This document shows positions 51,686 to 61,663 of a DNA stretch of 64,000 nucleotides, piece after piece. The notes beneath the pieces are model-generated. The model saw only the letters and a program-made list of their open reading frames with translations, did no database searches and had not been told where the DNA came from. The position numbers were made by a program, and so were the translations under genes. The first letter of the stretch is position 1; each line of letters starts with the position of its first letter. This stretch comes from Streptomyces niger (GTDB lineage: Bacteria > Actinomycetota > Actinomycetes > Streptomycetales > Streptomycetaceae). The stretch is from NCBI RefSeq assembly GCF_000718305.1, contig NZ_JOFQ01000002.1:574503-638502 (forward strand). The letters are read 5' to 3'.

Positions 51686-53104
51686 TCATGCGCCCTTCAG
51701 GTGCCGCATGAGCCGTTCGAAGTCCTGCCAGCCGGACAGGTCGGCGGGGTCGCCGGGGAGCGGGTAGTACAGGGCCGGACGGGACTTGGGGCCGAGGGCG
51801 ACGGGGGGTTCGGACAGGGGGGTGTTGCGGGCGCGGTCGCCGGGCATCTCGCGGACCTCCTCCGCGCCGAGGACGAACGCCAGGGGTACGCCGGGGCCTT
51901 CGAAGCGCGGTGGGACGGCCAGGTCGCGGCGGGCCTTGCGGAGCTGGACCAGCATCGACTGGAGGTGGTGGCGGGTGGCCAGCACCTCGGCGGCGCGGGT
52001 GAGGGCGGCCACCGGGGGCTCCTCGTCGGGGCCGTAGCCGAAGGCGAGGGTGACGTCCTCCTCGACGCCGCCCTTGGTGCGGGTGATGCGGACCGTCGCG
52101 AGGCCGGGCCGGTCCGGGGAGCCGACGACCACGACCCAGGTCGGCTCGGGGGAGCGGTCGTGGGCGAGGTCGGTGAGCTGGCGCAGGGACCAGGGCAGGT
52201 TGGCGGGTTCGGCGGTGCCCCAGCCGGCCGGGGGCTCACCGGTCAGCTCGCGCCAGACCGACTCCAGGGCGCCGCCGAGGACCAGCCGGTCGTCGGCGGG
52301 GTGGACGGTGCGGAAGGAGACGGCCAGCTGGCGTTCGCCGGTGTCGGTGACCTCCTGGAAGGCGGCGGCCAGCGGGGTGCGGGCGTCCATCGGGGTGGCG
52401 CCCTCGCCCTCGACCGGGGCGAACAGCCCGTTCTGGAAGCGGAGTACGGAGCCGGACAGGCCGTCGTAGTAGCCGTCCCGCTCGTCCTGCACGACCCAGC
52501 GCGACGGCCAGCCGGGGAGGCTGTTGCGTACGGCCGGGGAGAGGGTACTGCCGGCGGGGGTGACGACCTGCAGGCCCAGTTCGGCGTTGGCGACGGCCCG
52601 GAACGCGTCCGAGAGCCAGGCCGTCATGGCGACCACCGGCCGGTCGGCGATGACGACGGCGACCTTGTCGGTGAGCACGTCCACGGCGGGCTGCGCCGCC
52701 GCGGGCGTGGGCGCGACGCTCACCCCGTCGGTCTCCACCACGGCGACCGAGCGCGCGGCCTCCGGCGGCCAGGCGGAACCGCCGGCCAGGTGGGCGAGGC
52801 GGGCGGAGAAGGTGCCGGCCAGCCGCTCGGCCTCCGCGACGCCGGTCGTGGCGCGGGCCTCCGTCCACCAGTAGGGGAGGGGCGGCGGCGCGGCCCCGAG
52901 CAGCCGCTCGGCCTCGCCCGCGACCTGGACGAGCAGCGGCGCCTCGACCGACATCAGCGGGCGGCCCTCCGGGTCGCAGAGCTGCACGACCGCGTCCTCC
53001 CCCGTCGTCCCGACCAGCTTGTCGGGGCCGCCGGAGAGCAGGCCCGCGAGCACGGTCATCGGGTCGGGCATCTTCGGGGTGAGGGTGATGACGTCCTTGG
53101 TCAT
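51686..53104 (-). CDS. DUF6177-like type VII secretion-associated protein
   Basis: This 472-residue soluble protein has no obvious catalytic motif. It lies 66 bases after eccC on the same strand, the place where Streptomyces ESX-type loci carry a DUF6177 protein, and its length and Trp/Pro-rich style fit. It may be an accessory factor of the EccC ATPase or a substrate chaperone. I make the family call from context and general appearance, not from a decisive motif. Confidence 0.6.
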   Translation of the reverse strand: MTKDVITLTPKMPDPMTVLAGLLSGGPDKLVGTTGEDAVVQLCDPEGRPLMSVEAPLLVQVAGEAERLLGAAPPPLPYWWTEARATTGVAEAERLAGTFSARLAHLAGGSAWPPEAARSVAVVETDGVSVAPTPAAAQPAVDVLTDKVAVVIADRPVVAMTAWLSDAFRAVANAELGLQVVTPAGSTLSPAVRNSLPGWPSRWVVQDERDGYYDGLSGSVLRFQNGLFAPVEGEGATPMDARTPLAAAFQEVTDTGERQLAVSFRTVHPADDRLVLGGALESVWRELTGEPPAGWGTAEPANLPWSLRQLTDLAHDRSPEPTWVVVVGSPDRPGLATVRITRTKGGVEEDVTLAFGYGPDEEPPVAALTRAAEVLATRHHLQSMLVQLRKARRDLAVPPRFEGPGVPLAFVLGAEEVREMPGDRARNTPLSEPPVALGPKSRPALYYPLPGDPADLSGWQDFERLMRHLKGA

Positions 53105-53170
53105 GGGGTCGTCCGTCCGGTTCCTGGTCGGGAAGAGAGCGCGGGGGAGCGGGGGAGCAGGGGAGCCCCC

Positions 53171-56100
53171 TCACCCCTCTGTGTACACCGTCTGGATCAG
53201 CCGGTTCGGGCGCCCCCGCTGCATGAAGACGCCACGGCCCGGCGGCTGCAGCGAGGCGTACGTACCGGGGAACAGCTGGCCCTCGCTGCGGTCGCCCGAC
53301 ATCAGGAGCGCCGAGGCGCCCGACTCGCGCAGGCTCAGCATCAGCGGCTCGTACATGCCGCGCGAGGCGCCCGCGACGCGGCGGGTGAGCACGAAGTGGA
53401 GCCCGATGTCGGCCGCGGAGGGGATGTAGGGGAGGAAGGGTTCGAGGGGCGCCTGACCGGCCGTGGTCAGCACGTCGTAGTCGTCGACGAGGACGACGAT
53501 CCGCGGACCGCCGCCCCAGCTGCCCGGCTCCAGGTCCTCGACGTCCGTGCCGTCGCCCGGCAGCCGCTTCTCCAACTGGCCCGCGACGCCGTGCGCGAGG
53601 CCCGCGCACATCTTGGGGTTGTACGCGTAACCGCCGCGGAACTCCTCGGGGATCGCGCCGCGCAGCCCGCGCCGCGGGTCCATGACCGCGAAGACCAGCT
53701 CCTCCTCGCCGTACCGCTCGATGAGGCCGTTGGCCACGGTCTTGAGGAGGTTGGTCTTGCCGCACTCGCTGTCGCCGAGGATCAGCAGGTGCTGGTCGTG
53801 CTCGAAGAGGTCGACCATGACGGGCGCCAGCGCCGTCTGGTCCAGGCCGATCGGCACCCGCTGCGGCTCGGCGGCCGGGCCCGGCAGCAGGTGCGGCTCC
53901 AGGACGCGCGGCAGGACCCGTACGGGCTGGGCCACGTCGCCGCTCCAGGTGGCGCGGACGGTACGGGCCGTGCGCTCCAGCACCGCGCCCAGCTCGGCGG
54001 TGTCGGCCATGCCGTCCGTACGGGGCAGCGCTATCTGCGCGAAGAGCTTGCCGTCGGTCAGGACGCGGCCGGGCTCGTCGGGGGAGAGGGTCTGCGCGAG
54101 CTTGCGGTCGATGCTGGACTCGCTGGGGTCGTTCAGCCGCAGCTCGACGCGGGTGCCGAAGTACGACTGCGTCGCGATGCGCACGTCGTTCCAGCGGAGC
54201 ATGCTCGCGACGACGTGGATGCCGTAGCCGCTGCCCCGCTTGAGGATGTCGGCGACCGCCTCGTCCAGCTCCTCGAAGTCGTCGCGCAGCGCGCCGAAAC
54301 CGTCGATGACCAGCACGATCTCGGCGGACGCGAGCTGCGGGAGCCGGCCGGCGGCGTGCAGCATGCGGAGCTGCTCGACGGAGTCGATGCCGTACTCGCG
54401 GAACAGCTCCTCGCGCATGCCGAGCATGGTGCGCACCTCTTCGACGGTGCGCCCGGCGCGCTCGCGGTCGGCGCGGCCCGCGACCCCGCCGACGTGCGGC
54501 AGCTCCGACAGCGCCTGGAGGCCGCCGCCCACCAGGTCCAGGCCGTACATGCCGACTTCCTGGGGAGTGTGGGTCAGCGCGAGCGACAGCGCGAGGGTGC
54601 GCAGCAGCGTGGTCTTGCCGGCGGCCGGCCCGCCGATGACCGCGGCGTGGCCGCCCGCGACCGTGAGGTCCAGCACGTACTGGCCCTGCCACTGCTTGGT
54701 CGGGTCGTCCAGCAGGCCGAGCGGGATCTGCAGCGGGCCGCGGCGCGCGGCCAACTGCATGCCGCGCGCGCCCACCTCGACCGGACCGGCGGCCTTGTCC
54801 AGGGGCATGGCGGCGGGCAGCGGCGGCAGCCAGATGCGGCGCACCGGCGCCGCGGCGCCCTCCAGCTGGCCGACCATCACGCCCATCTCGGTCGGCCCGG
54901 TCTCCCGGCGCCGCACCGTCGGTTCGCCCTCGCCGGTGTTCTCCGGCTCGGCGAGGGTGTTGAACGCCTCGTACTCCAGGGCCAGCGGCCCGGTGTCCTC
55001 CTCCTCGGCACGCTGCACGGGGCCGCGGTAGCCGCCGGAGACGTAGCTCGCCTTGAACCGCTCGTAGTGGGTGGTGTCGACCTTGAGGTAGCCGAAGCCG
55101 GGGAGCGGCGGGAGGTGGAAGGCGTCGGTGGTGTCCAGGACCGTACGGGACTCGTCGGCGGAGAAGGTGCGCAGGCCGAGCCGGTACGAGAGGTAGGTGT
55201 CCAGGCCCTTGAGCTTGCCGCCCTCGATGCGCTGGCTGGAGAGCAGCAGGTGCACGCCGATGGACCGGCCGATGCGGCCGATGGAGAGGAACAGGTCGAT
55301 GAAGTCCGGCTTGGCGGTGAGCAGTTCGCCGAACTCGTCGATGACGACGAAGAGGTGCGGCAGCGGGTCCAGATCGGGCCGCTTCTCGGCGCGCAGCTGC
55401 GCATAGTGGCCGATGTCGGCGACGTTGCCCGCGTCCTTGAGCACCTGCTGGCGCCGCTTGACCTCACCGGCGAGCGAGGCGTGCACCCGCTCCACCAGGC
55501 CGGCCTGGTTCTCCAGGTTGGTGATGACGCCGGCGACGTGCGGCAGGTCGGCGAAGGGCGCGAAGGTCGCACCGCCCTTGTAGTCGACCAGGACCAGCGC
55601 CAGGTCCTCCGGCGGGTGGGTGGCGACCAGCGCCAGGACGAGGGTGCGCAGCAGCTCCGACTTGCCGGAACCGGTCGCGCCGACGCACAGGCCGTGCGGG
55701 CCCATGCCCAGCTCGGAGGATTCCTTGAGGTCCAGCAGCACCGGCTCGTGGGAGTCGCTGATGCCGATCGGTACGCGCAGGAAGGCGCGTTCGCCGCGCG
55801 GCGCCCACAGCCGCGACAGGTCCAGCTGCGCCACGTCGTCGATGCCGAGCAGTTCGGCGAAGTCCACGGGCCCGGACAGCGGGGCGTCCACGAGGGACTC
55901 GGCGGACAGCCGCAGCGGCGCGAGCATCCGGGCCAGGCCCTCGGCGAACGGGACGCTGACCTCGTCCACCGTGCCGTGCGCGCTGATCGGCTCCTGCTCG
56001 CGCAGGTCCTCGATCACGACCTGGTCGCCGTTCACCGTGATCCGCACGCTGACCTGACCCGGCTCCTGAACCCGCTGCTCCAGCAGGTGCAGGACGGTGA

Positions 56101-57145
56101 CGCCCATGTCGCGCAGGCCGACCGCGTCGTCCGGGCGCGGCAGGTCGACGGCGTCCTCGCCGTGCCCGTCGGTGACGACGAGCAGCCGGGAGTTCATGGC
56201 CAGCGCGTCCCTGGTGGACAGGCCGCGGCGCACCTCGGCCGCGTACGAGGCGCGGCGGCGCAGTTCGGGGCCGATCTGCCGGGCCAGCTGGGGCGCGGAG
56301 GGAGCGATCCGGCGGGCCGCCACCGGCCCGTCGAACTGCTCGGTGTCCAGCAGATGCGGCAGCCACTTGGCCCACTCCCACTCGGGGAGCCGGTCGCCCG
56401 GTACGGCCAGCGCCATCGCCACGTCGTCGGGCGCGTGGGTGGCGGCGGTCTGCACGAGCAGGGCGCGGGCGACGCGCAGGCAGTCCTCGCGCGGGCCGAC
56501 GACGCTGATGTTGCCGACCCGGTCGAGCGGGACGGTGAGCGGGAGTTCGGTGCCGGTGCGGAACCGGTCCATCAGCGCCGACGCCTCGTTCAGCATGAAG
56601 CGGTCGGGCGGGGTGAGGACCGAGGAGCCCTGCTGGGCGACCTGGAGGTCGCGGACCGGCATCTCGCCGGTGCCGACGCGCACCCGCAGGAAGTCGCCGT
56701 CCATCCGGCGGCGCTCCCACAGCCGGGCCGGATCGCGGACTATGTCGTACAGCGCGTCCGGCGGCGGGTTCAGCACGTCGGCCTGCTCGCGCCGCTCGCG
56801 CTCCTCGCGGGACAGCTCCTCGCGCAGGTCCTCCAGGTAGGTGAGGTACGCCTCGCGCTGGGTGCGGCGGGTGCGCTGGGCCTTGCCGCGCTGCGAGAAG
56901 GCGAGGCCGAGGGTGCCGATGAGGGTGACGACGACGATGATCGCGCCGAGCCCGGCGAACTGGCTGTTGCGGACGACCGTCATCATGATCACGGACGACA
57001 GCACGCCGGCGACCGGCAGCAGCGACATCGCGATGTTGCCCGACTTCCCCTCGGGGAGGTTGGGCGGGGCCTCGATGGTGCGCGCCTCGGCCGCGGCCTG
57101 CGGCCGCGCGGTCCGGGCCGGGCGGTGGATCAGTCGGGTACTCAT
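53171..57145 (-). CDS. eccC: EccC, FtsK/SpoIIIE-type ATPase of type VII secretion
   Basis: This 1324-residue ATPase has two membrane segments near residues 38-90 and three FtsK/SpoIIIE-type modules. Their Walker A loops are GATGSGKSEL near 490, GGPAAGKTTLL near 845 and GDSECGKTNLL near 1127. The first has the matching Walker B LVVIDEFGEL; the later modules are more diverged, as in other EccC proteins. It recognises and energises export of WXG100-type substrates. It heads the DUF6177-like gene and follows a MinD-like ATPase on the same strand. The EccC family call is firm. Confidence 0.95.
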   Translation of the reverse strand: MSTRLIHRPARTARPQAAAEARTIEAPPNLPEGKSGNIAMSLLPVAGVLSSVIMMTVVRNSQFAGLGAIIVVVTLIGTLGLAFSQRGKAQRTRRTQREAYLTYLEDLREELSREERERREQADVLNPPPDALYDIVRDPARLWERRRMDGDFLRVRVGTGEMPVRDLQVAQQGSSVLTPPDRFMLNEASALMDRFRTGTELPLTVPLDRVGNISVVGPREDCLRVARALLVQTAATHAPDDVAMALAVPGDRLPEWEWAKWLPHLLDTEQFDGPVAARRIAPSAPQLARQIGPELRRRASYAAEVRRGLSTRDALAMNSRLLVVTDGHGEDAVDLPRPDDAVGLRDMGVTVLHLLEQRVQEPGQVSVRITVNGDQVVIEDLREQEPISAHGTVDEVSVPFAEGLARMLAPLRLSAESLVDAPLSGPVDFAELLGIDDVAQLDLSRLWAPRGERAFLRVPIGISDSHEPVLLDLKESSELGMGPHGLCVGATGSGKSELLRTLVLALVATHPPEDLALVLVDYKGGATFAPFADLPHVAGVITNLENQAGLVERVHASLAGEVKRRQQVLKDAGNVADIGHYAQLRAEKRPDLDPLPHLFVVIDEFGELLTAKPDFIDLFLSIGRIGRSIGVHLLLSSQRIEGGKLKGLDTYLSYRLGLRTFSADESRTVLDTTDAFHLPPLPGFGYLKVDTTHYERFKASYVSGGYRGPVQRAEEEDTGPLALEYEAFNTLAEPENTGEGEPTVRRRETGPTEMGVMVGQLEGAAAPVRRIWLPPLPAAMPLDKAAGPVEVGARGMQLAARRGPLQIPLGLLDDPTKQWQGQYVLDLTVAGGHAAVIGGPAAGKTTLLRTLALSLALTHTPQEVGMYGLDLVGGGLQALSELPHVGGVAGRADRERAGRTVEEVRTMLGMREELFREYGIDSVEQLRMLHAAGRLPQLASAEIVLVIDGFGALRDDFEELDEAVADILKRGSGYGIHVVASMLRWNDVRIATQSYFGTRVELRLNDPSESSIDRKLAQTLSPDEPGRVLTDGKLFAQIALPRTDGMADTAELGAVLERTARTVRATWSGDVAQPVRVLPRVLEPHLLPGPAAEPQRVPIGLDQTALAPVMVDLFEHDQHLLILGDSECGKTNLLKTVANGLIERYGEEELVFAVMDPRRGLRGAIPEEFRGGYAYNPKMCAGLAHGVAGQLEKRLPGDGTDVEDLEPGSWGGGPRIVVLVDDYDVLTTAGQAPLEPFLPYIPSAADIGLHFVLTRRVAGASRGMYEPLMLSLRESGASALLMSGDRSEGQLFPGTYASLQPPGRGVFMQRGRPNRLIQTVYTEG

Positions 57146-57182
57146 CGGCGTCCGTCACTCACGGTCGGGCTCGGCATGGGGA

Positions 57183-58538
57183 TCAGTGGCGCTGCTGGGA
57201 GAGCCGGAACGCGTCCGCGGCGAGGCGGGTGGCGGCTTCCCTGGTCGCGTGCGCGAGGAGTTCGGTGCGGATCGTGCCGCCGGCCGCCAGGTGCCGGTCG
57301 TACGGCAGGGTCCGCACGGTCGCCCCGGTGGACTGCAACTTCTTGATCGCCTCGGCCAGCTCCAGGCCGCCGTGCGGCACGAGCTCGGTGATCACCACGA
57401 CCGTGCCGGCGATCACGTGGGGCGGCAGCCCCTGCATCCACTGGAGGATCGCGTACGTGCTCGTGATGCCCTCCAGCGTGGCGGGCGTGGTGAGCACCCG
57501 GGCCTGGGCGGCGGAGAGCGCGACCCGGGCGACCTCGGCCGGCAGCGTCTCGCAGTCCACGACGGTCACGCCGAAGTAGCGGCGCAGCGAGACCATCACC
57601 CGCTCGTACGCCTTGATCGGCAGCATCGCGCCGATCTGGCCCTGGCTGCCCGGCAGCAGCCAGGCGTTGTCGGGCAGCTGGACGAGGTAGCCGGTGACGT
57701 CCAGCAGCGACATCTGCGGCTCGACGATGCCCGCCAGGTCGCCGGTGGTCCAGCGCAGCGTCTCCGCGCCGAGCCGCAGCGGCAGCGAGCCGAGCGAGGG
57801 GTCGGCCTCGACGAAGAGGACCGGGTCCTGCCGGTAGTGCGCGTACGCCGTGCCGAGCAGCGCGGCGACGGTCGACTTGCCGGAGCCGCCGCGGATGGAG
57901 GTGACGGCGATCTGCCGGCCCGTGGTCACCGGCTGCTGGAGCACCTCGGCGGTGGCGGTGGTGTCGGTCACCTCGCGCGCGGCCGAGGAGGAGACGGTAC
58001 GGCGCAGGTTGCGGGTGGCCCGCGCGGCGAAGGACTCGCCGTGCCGCGGCTTGCGGCCGGCGACGGCCAGGCTCTTGTCCACCACGGGGCGGGAGTCGGG
58101 GGCGCGGTGCGTGGGGGCCGCGTAGCCGGCCTGGGCCGGCACCTGCTGCGGATAGGGCCCGGCCTGCGGGTACTGCGGCTGCTGGTACGGGGCTTCCTGC
58201 GGGTACGGCGCCGCCTCCTGCGGGTACTGCGGCTGCTGCTGGGGCGGCTGCTGGTACTGCGGCTGCGGGTACTGCTCGTACTGCTGCTGCGCGGCCGGCT
58301 GACCGGCCTGCGGCTGCTGTGGCTGCTGCGGTTGCTGCGGCGGCAGGGGCGCGGCGTGACCGGGAGCGGCCTGGGGTGCAGCTTGGGGCGCGGCCTCGTG
58401 GCCCCGGGCACCCGGCGCCGGCGTGCTTTGCTGCTGCCCGGCGGGCCCCTGGGCGCCCTGCTGCGGTGCGCCCTGCGGCGTGGCACCGCCCCGCAGGTCA
58501 CGCAGCACATCGCCCTGCCAGTTGTCTCCGTTCGGCAT
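57183..58538 (-). CDS. MinD/ParA-like ATPase with Gln/Pro-rich N-terminus
   Basis: This 451-residue protein has a low-complexity first 150 residues rich in Gln, Pro, Ala and Tyr (many QQPQ and QYPQ units). A MinD/ParA-like ATPase domain follows, with the loop ITSIRGGSGKSTVAAL near residue 212. Similar proteins in mycobacterial ESX loci (EspI type) regulate secretion in response to energy state. It lies between eccD and eccC on the same strand. The Gln/Pro region resembles that of the 168-residue protein at 60.6 kb and may mediate assembly at the membrane. Confidence 0.85.
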   Translation of the reverse strand: MPNGDNWQGDVLRDLRGGATPQGAPQQGAQGPAGQQQSTPAPGARGHEAAPQAAPQAAPGHAAPLPPQQPQQPQQPQAGQPAAQQQYEQYPQPQYQQPPQQQPQYPQEAAPYPQEAPYQQPQYPQAGPYPQQVPAQAGYAAPTHRAPDSRPVVDKSLAVAGRKPRHGESFAARATRNLRRTVSSSAAREVTDTTATAEVLQQPVTTGRQIAVTSIRGGSGKSTVAALLGTAYAHYRQDPVLFVEADPSLGSLPLRLGAETLRWTTGDLAGIVEPQMSLLDVTGYLVQLPDNAWLLPGSQGQIGAMLPIKAYERVMVSLRRYFGVTVVDCETLPAEVARVALSAAQARVLTTPATLEGITSTYAILQWMQGLPPHVIAGTVVVITELVPHGGLELAEAIKKLQSTGATVRTLPYDRHLAAGGTIRTELLAHATREAATRLAADAFRLSQQRH

Positions 58539-58620
58539 GTCAGCCCTTCTTTTCCGCCCTGCTGCCCCGCCCGGAGCGCCTGCGCGTCGTTCTCAGAACC
58601 TGTTGAGCGTCTGTGGAGCG

Positions 58621-59976
58621 TCAGAACTTGTCGAGCAACTGTCCGTACACCCCGAACGCCCCGACGGCGAGCGGGAAGAGACCCACCACGCCGATCGACT
58701 CGACCAGGTCGGCCACGCGCCGCAGCCGCACCTGCACGTGCTCCGGCGGCCGTACCGCCAGCACGAGCAGCGGCAGCACCGCGGCCGCGCACAGTACGGC
58801 GAGCGGACCGGCGCCTCCGGCGTGGTCCATCCACACCGTCACCAGCCGTACGACGAGGACCGCCGCCGCGGCGAACAGCGCCACGACCTCGGCCACCAGC
58901 GGGAAGGCGCGCGCCCTGGAGAGCAGGACGAGGGCCACCAGCGCGGGCAGCACCACGGTCCACACGGTCGGCGTCGCCGCCGTGGTGAGCAGCCAGCTGC
59001 CGGCCGCGGCCGACGCCGCCGTGACGATCGTCGCCAGGGCCAGCCCGCGGTGGGTGGCCGCGAGCGCGTTGCCCACCTGGTGCCGGCTGACGGACGTGCC
59101 GCCGGAGCGGCGGTCGTCGAGCGCGGTGAGCCCGGACGCCATCAGGGCGAGCCGCGGCAGCAGTCCGAGGAGGATCACGGAGAAGACGGCCATCACGGCA
59201 CCGAGCCGGACCGGATCGTCCTGGATCGCGGCCACGGCCTCCCACACCACGCCGATCGCGGCGGTGGCCGCGGCGCCGATGAGCCCGCCGCGGCCGAGCG
59301 GTGAGAAGTACCCGAGCAGGAGCAGCATCACCACGAGCGCGCCCGCGACGGCGGCGAGCCGGGTGGTCCCCGACCAGTCGTACGCATCGGCCGCCGTCCA
59401 GGCGGTGAGGACGCCGAGGCCGCCGGCGGCGAGCAGCAGTGCCGTGGCGAGCCCGCGGTTGCCCTGCCCGATCCTCGCGACCAGCGCACCGGCCGCGAGC
59501 AGTACGAGCGTGGCCGCGGCGAGCACGGCCACCAGCGAGCCGAGCGCGAATTCCCGGCGGGCCAGTACCGCGGCGGTGAGGGCGAAGACGACGGTCGCCA
59601 CGCCCGCGCTGACCCGGCGGGTGGCCGGCCGCCAGCGCCAGGCCTGCAGGTCCAGGTCGTCGGCGACCAGGTCGGTGACGTCGTGCACGACGGGGGCCGG
59701 CGGCGCGGAGTGCGCCCGGACGAGCCGCAGCACGGCGCCGTCCGCGACCTCCGCCGACGACAGCGTGGCGTCGTGCGGCAGCGCGGACCCGTCGGACGTG
59801 ATCAGCTGCCGGGTCATCGGCCGCGACGCCGCCCGGTCGTCCAGCAGCTGCAGGATGTCCGGCAGCAGCTGCCCGATCGGGGTGTCGGAGGGCAGGACGA
59901 TGTCGGCCCGGCGTCGCTCGCCGACCAAAGTCACCCGGCTGAGTTGCGCCCGGGATGTCGTTGCTGTGCTCACCAC
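58621..59976 (-). CDS. eccD: EccD, membrane channel component of type VII secretion
   Basis: This 451-residue protein has a soluble ubiquitin-like N-terminal domain (residues 1-100, beginning RVTLVGERRRADIVLPSDTPIGQLLPDIL) and then about eleven membrane segments, the architecture of EccD. GTG at 59976 or the adjacent GTG at 59973 starts the protein. It lies upstream of the MinD-like ATPase and eccC on the same strand. EccB, EccE and mycosin are not in the window and should lie beyond the right edge or elsewhere. Confidence 0.92.
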   Translation of the reverse strand: MVSTATTSRAQLSRVTLVGERRRADIVLPSDTPIGQLLPDILQLLDDRAASRPMTRQLITSDGSALPHDATLSSAEVADGAVLRLVRAHSAPPAPVVHDVTDLVADDLDLQAWRWRPATRRVSAGVATVVFALTAAVLARREFALGSLVAVLAAATLVLLAAGALVARIGQGNRGLATALLLAAGGLGVLTAWTAADAYDWSGTTRLAAVAGALVVMLLLLGYFSPLGRGGLIGAAATAAIGVVWEAVAAIQDDPVRLGAVMAVFSVILLGLLPRLALMASGLTALDDRRSGGTSVSRHQVGNALAATHRGLALATIVTAASAAAGSWLLTTAATPTVWTVVLPALVALVLLSRARAFPLVAEVVALFAAAAVLVVRLVTVWMDHAGGAGPLAVLCAAAVLPLLVLAVRPPEHVQVRLRRVADLVESIGVVGLFPLAVGAFGVYGQLLDKF

Positions 59977-60195
59977 TTACGGGAACCTATCGTCGCGGCG
60001 TCGGGGACTCGGACCTGTTCGGCGTACTCATGTTACTGGTGCCGGGCCCTATCCCCGTTTGCGTGGAATTACTGATCCGAGCGCCGGATTCCCGCTTTTG
60101 TGCGAGCGAGTTGCCGACCGTCGGAGAGCCGGTGACGCCGATAATCCGGAGAAACCTGCGAATCACCTGCGCATCACCTGCGAACCCGGTTGAAC

Positions 60196-60513
60196 CTACG
60201 AATCCGGAGAATTCTTCGCGTTCTTCCCGGAATCCTCCGGTTTCGTCGTCGGTGCCGGCTGTTGGTACTGCTGCTCCTGGCGCTGCTGCTTCTCCTGCTC
60301 GGCCTTCTGCTTCGCCAGCGTGTGCTGGAGGAAGGACCAGCCGACGCAGCCCGCGCACAGCACGGCGGCGATGGCGATCCCGGCGAACACCTTGCCCAGC
60401 CGCTCGTCCGCCGTGCGCCGGGCCCGCTGGGCGCCGAACAGCAGCGCGTCCCGCATCCTGCGCCGGCGGACCGCCACCGACTCCAGGAGCTGGCTGTCGT
60501 AATCCCGTGCCAT
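60196..60513 (-). CDS. 105-residue single-pass membrane protein
   Basis: This small protein starts MARDYDSQLLESVAVRRRRMRDAL and has one membrane helix near residues 45-65 (VFAGIAIAAVLCAGCVGWSF), then a coiled, charged Gln/Lys-rich tail. I chose the ATG at 60513 because the upstream extension looks non-coding. It lies between eccD and another membrane protein in the secretion locus. I do not recognise its family; the N-terminal cytosolic stretch and position suggest an accessory membrane factor. Confidence 0.75.
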   Translation of the reverse strand: MARDYDSQLLESVAVRRRRMRDALLFGAQRARRTADERLGKVFAGIAIAAVLCAGCVGWSFLQHTLAKQKAEQEKQQRQEQQYQQPAPTTKPEDSGKNAKNSPDS

Positions 60514-60626
60514 CCGTCTTGTCGTCCGTTGCCTCAGTCGTCCGTCGCGTGGGTCGTGGTCACTGGAACATATGGCATGGGTGAGTTGGCAGTACAGCCC
60601 AGGGTCGGGACAGGGCCGGGACAGGG

Positions 60627-61133
60627 TCAGGACTGAGTGATCCCCTGCAAGATCAGAAAACAGATCCACAGCACGGGAATCAGCGCGACATACGCGAGCG
60701 GCCGCTGATGCACCGGCTTACCCGGATCCGCCTGCTGCCCGTGCTGCCCCGGCGCGGGGTGCGGCAGCTTGCTGACCTTACCGCGCGCGATCAGATTCCA
60801 GATGATCGTGAACGGCGTGAAAATGAACAGCGAGAACGGGCTCCACCAGCCCTGGCACAGCGTGGCCGTCATCATCGTGCGATAGACGGCGATGCCGCAG
60901 TTCCCGCACATGGGCCCGTCGTACTTCTGGAACCGCATCAGAATGAGAAACCCCTGATGCGCCCGGAACGTGACCCGCGCGGCCGGCATTCCGCCACAGA
61001 ACCGGCACGCCTGCGGCCCGTGGGGTGCCTGCTGCGGATACCCGTACGGCTGACCGTGGGCCGCCTGCCCTTGCTGCGGCACGCCGTACGGCTGCCCGCC
61101 CTGCGGCGACATCCCGTACGGCGCGGGTGGCAT
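60627..61133 (-). CDS. Gln/Pro-rich zinc-ribbon membrane protein, start uncertain
   Basis: The 168 residues from ATG 61133 comprise a Pro/Gln/Tyr/Gly-rich N-terminus, two CxxC pairs (CRFCGG near residue 43 and CGNCG near 76) that could bind zinc, and two membrane segments (about 95-115 and 145-165). The same frame stays open for about 80 more codons upstream, with the same Gln/Pro-rich composition, but has no ATG, GTG or TTG there. A possible unusual ATC start near 61336 follows GGGACAG. The protein may therefore be longer than annotated. The family is not recognised. Confidence 0.7.
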   Translation of the reverse strand: MPPAPYGMSPQGGQPYGVPQQGQAAHGQPYGYPQQAPHGPQACRFCGGMPAARVTFRAHQGFLILMRFQKYDGPMCGNCGIAVYRTMMTATLCQGWWSPFSLFIFTPFTIIWNLIARGKVSKLPHPAPGQHGQQADPGKPVHQRPLAYVALIPVLWICFLILQGITQS

Positions 61134-61663
61134 CCCGTACTGCGGCTGCCCGGGCTGCCCCTGCTGCGGATATCCGTACGGGGGCCGGCCCTGCTGCGGG
61201 TGACCGTACTGCGGTGCCTGCGCACCGGCCTGCTGCTGGGCGTAGGGGTTCGCGTGCGGAGGGGTGGGCTGCGGCTGCCCCGCGGCGGGCGGTGGCGTGG
61301 GCTGTCCGGGCTGGGCCGGCGGTGGCGTGGTGATGATCTGTCCCGTGTCGTGTGAGGGGGCGGACGGTGTGCTGAGGAGTGCTGCGTACTACCGGAACCG
61401 CGAACGGAGGAGCCTCGTGGGAGGGGCGTCCGGTCGCGACGGCACCCAGCGGGGCCTTCCGAGGACGTCGAGTGACGCGAGACCACGCTCGCGCACCGCA
61501 CGCGCCCCCGGGGCCGTACCACTCCGGTCCAGCCCCGGCCCTGCCGGTGTCGGTGCTGCTCGCCCTGCGGCCCGGGCGCACCCCCCCACTCGCCCGGCGG
61601 GGGCGGCGACGGTGACGTGGCGCTCCGGCGCGTTGCCGGCCGAGGGGGCATGGGCGCGGTCGG
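61134..61663 (-). other. 530-base gap, partly open frame
   Basis: The left half (to about 61370) is the open, Gln/Pro-rich upstream extension of the zinc-ribbon membrane protein frame. The right half (about 61373-61663) holds no convincing gene on either strand and probably contains the promoter for that gene. No conserved tripartite promoter is seen here. Confidence 0.5.

Noticed and set aside
51701..57346. Open frame of about 1881 codons on the plus strand
   Set aside because: It is antisense to eccC and the DUF6177-like gene; composition is Arg/Gly/Val-rich with no recognisable domain.
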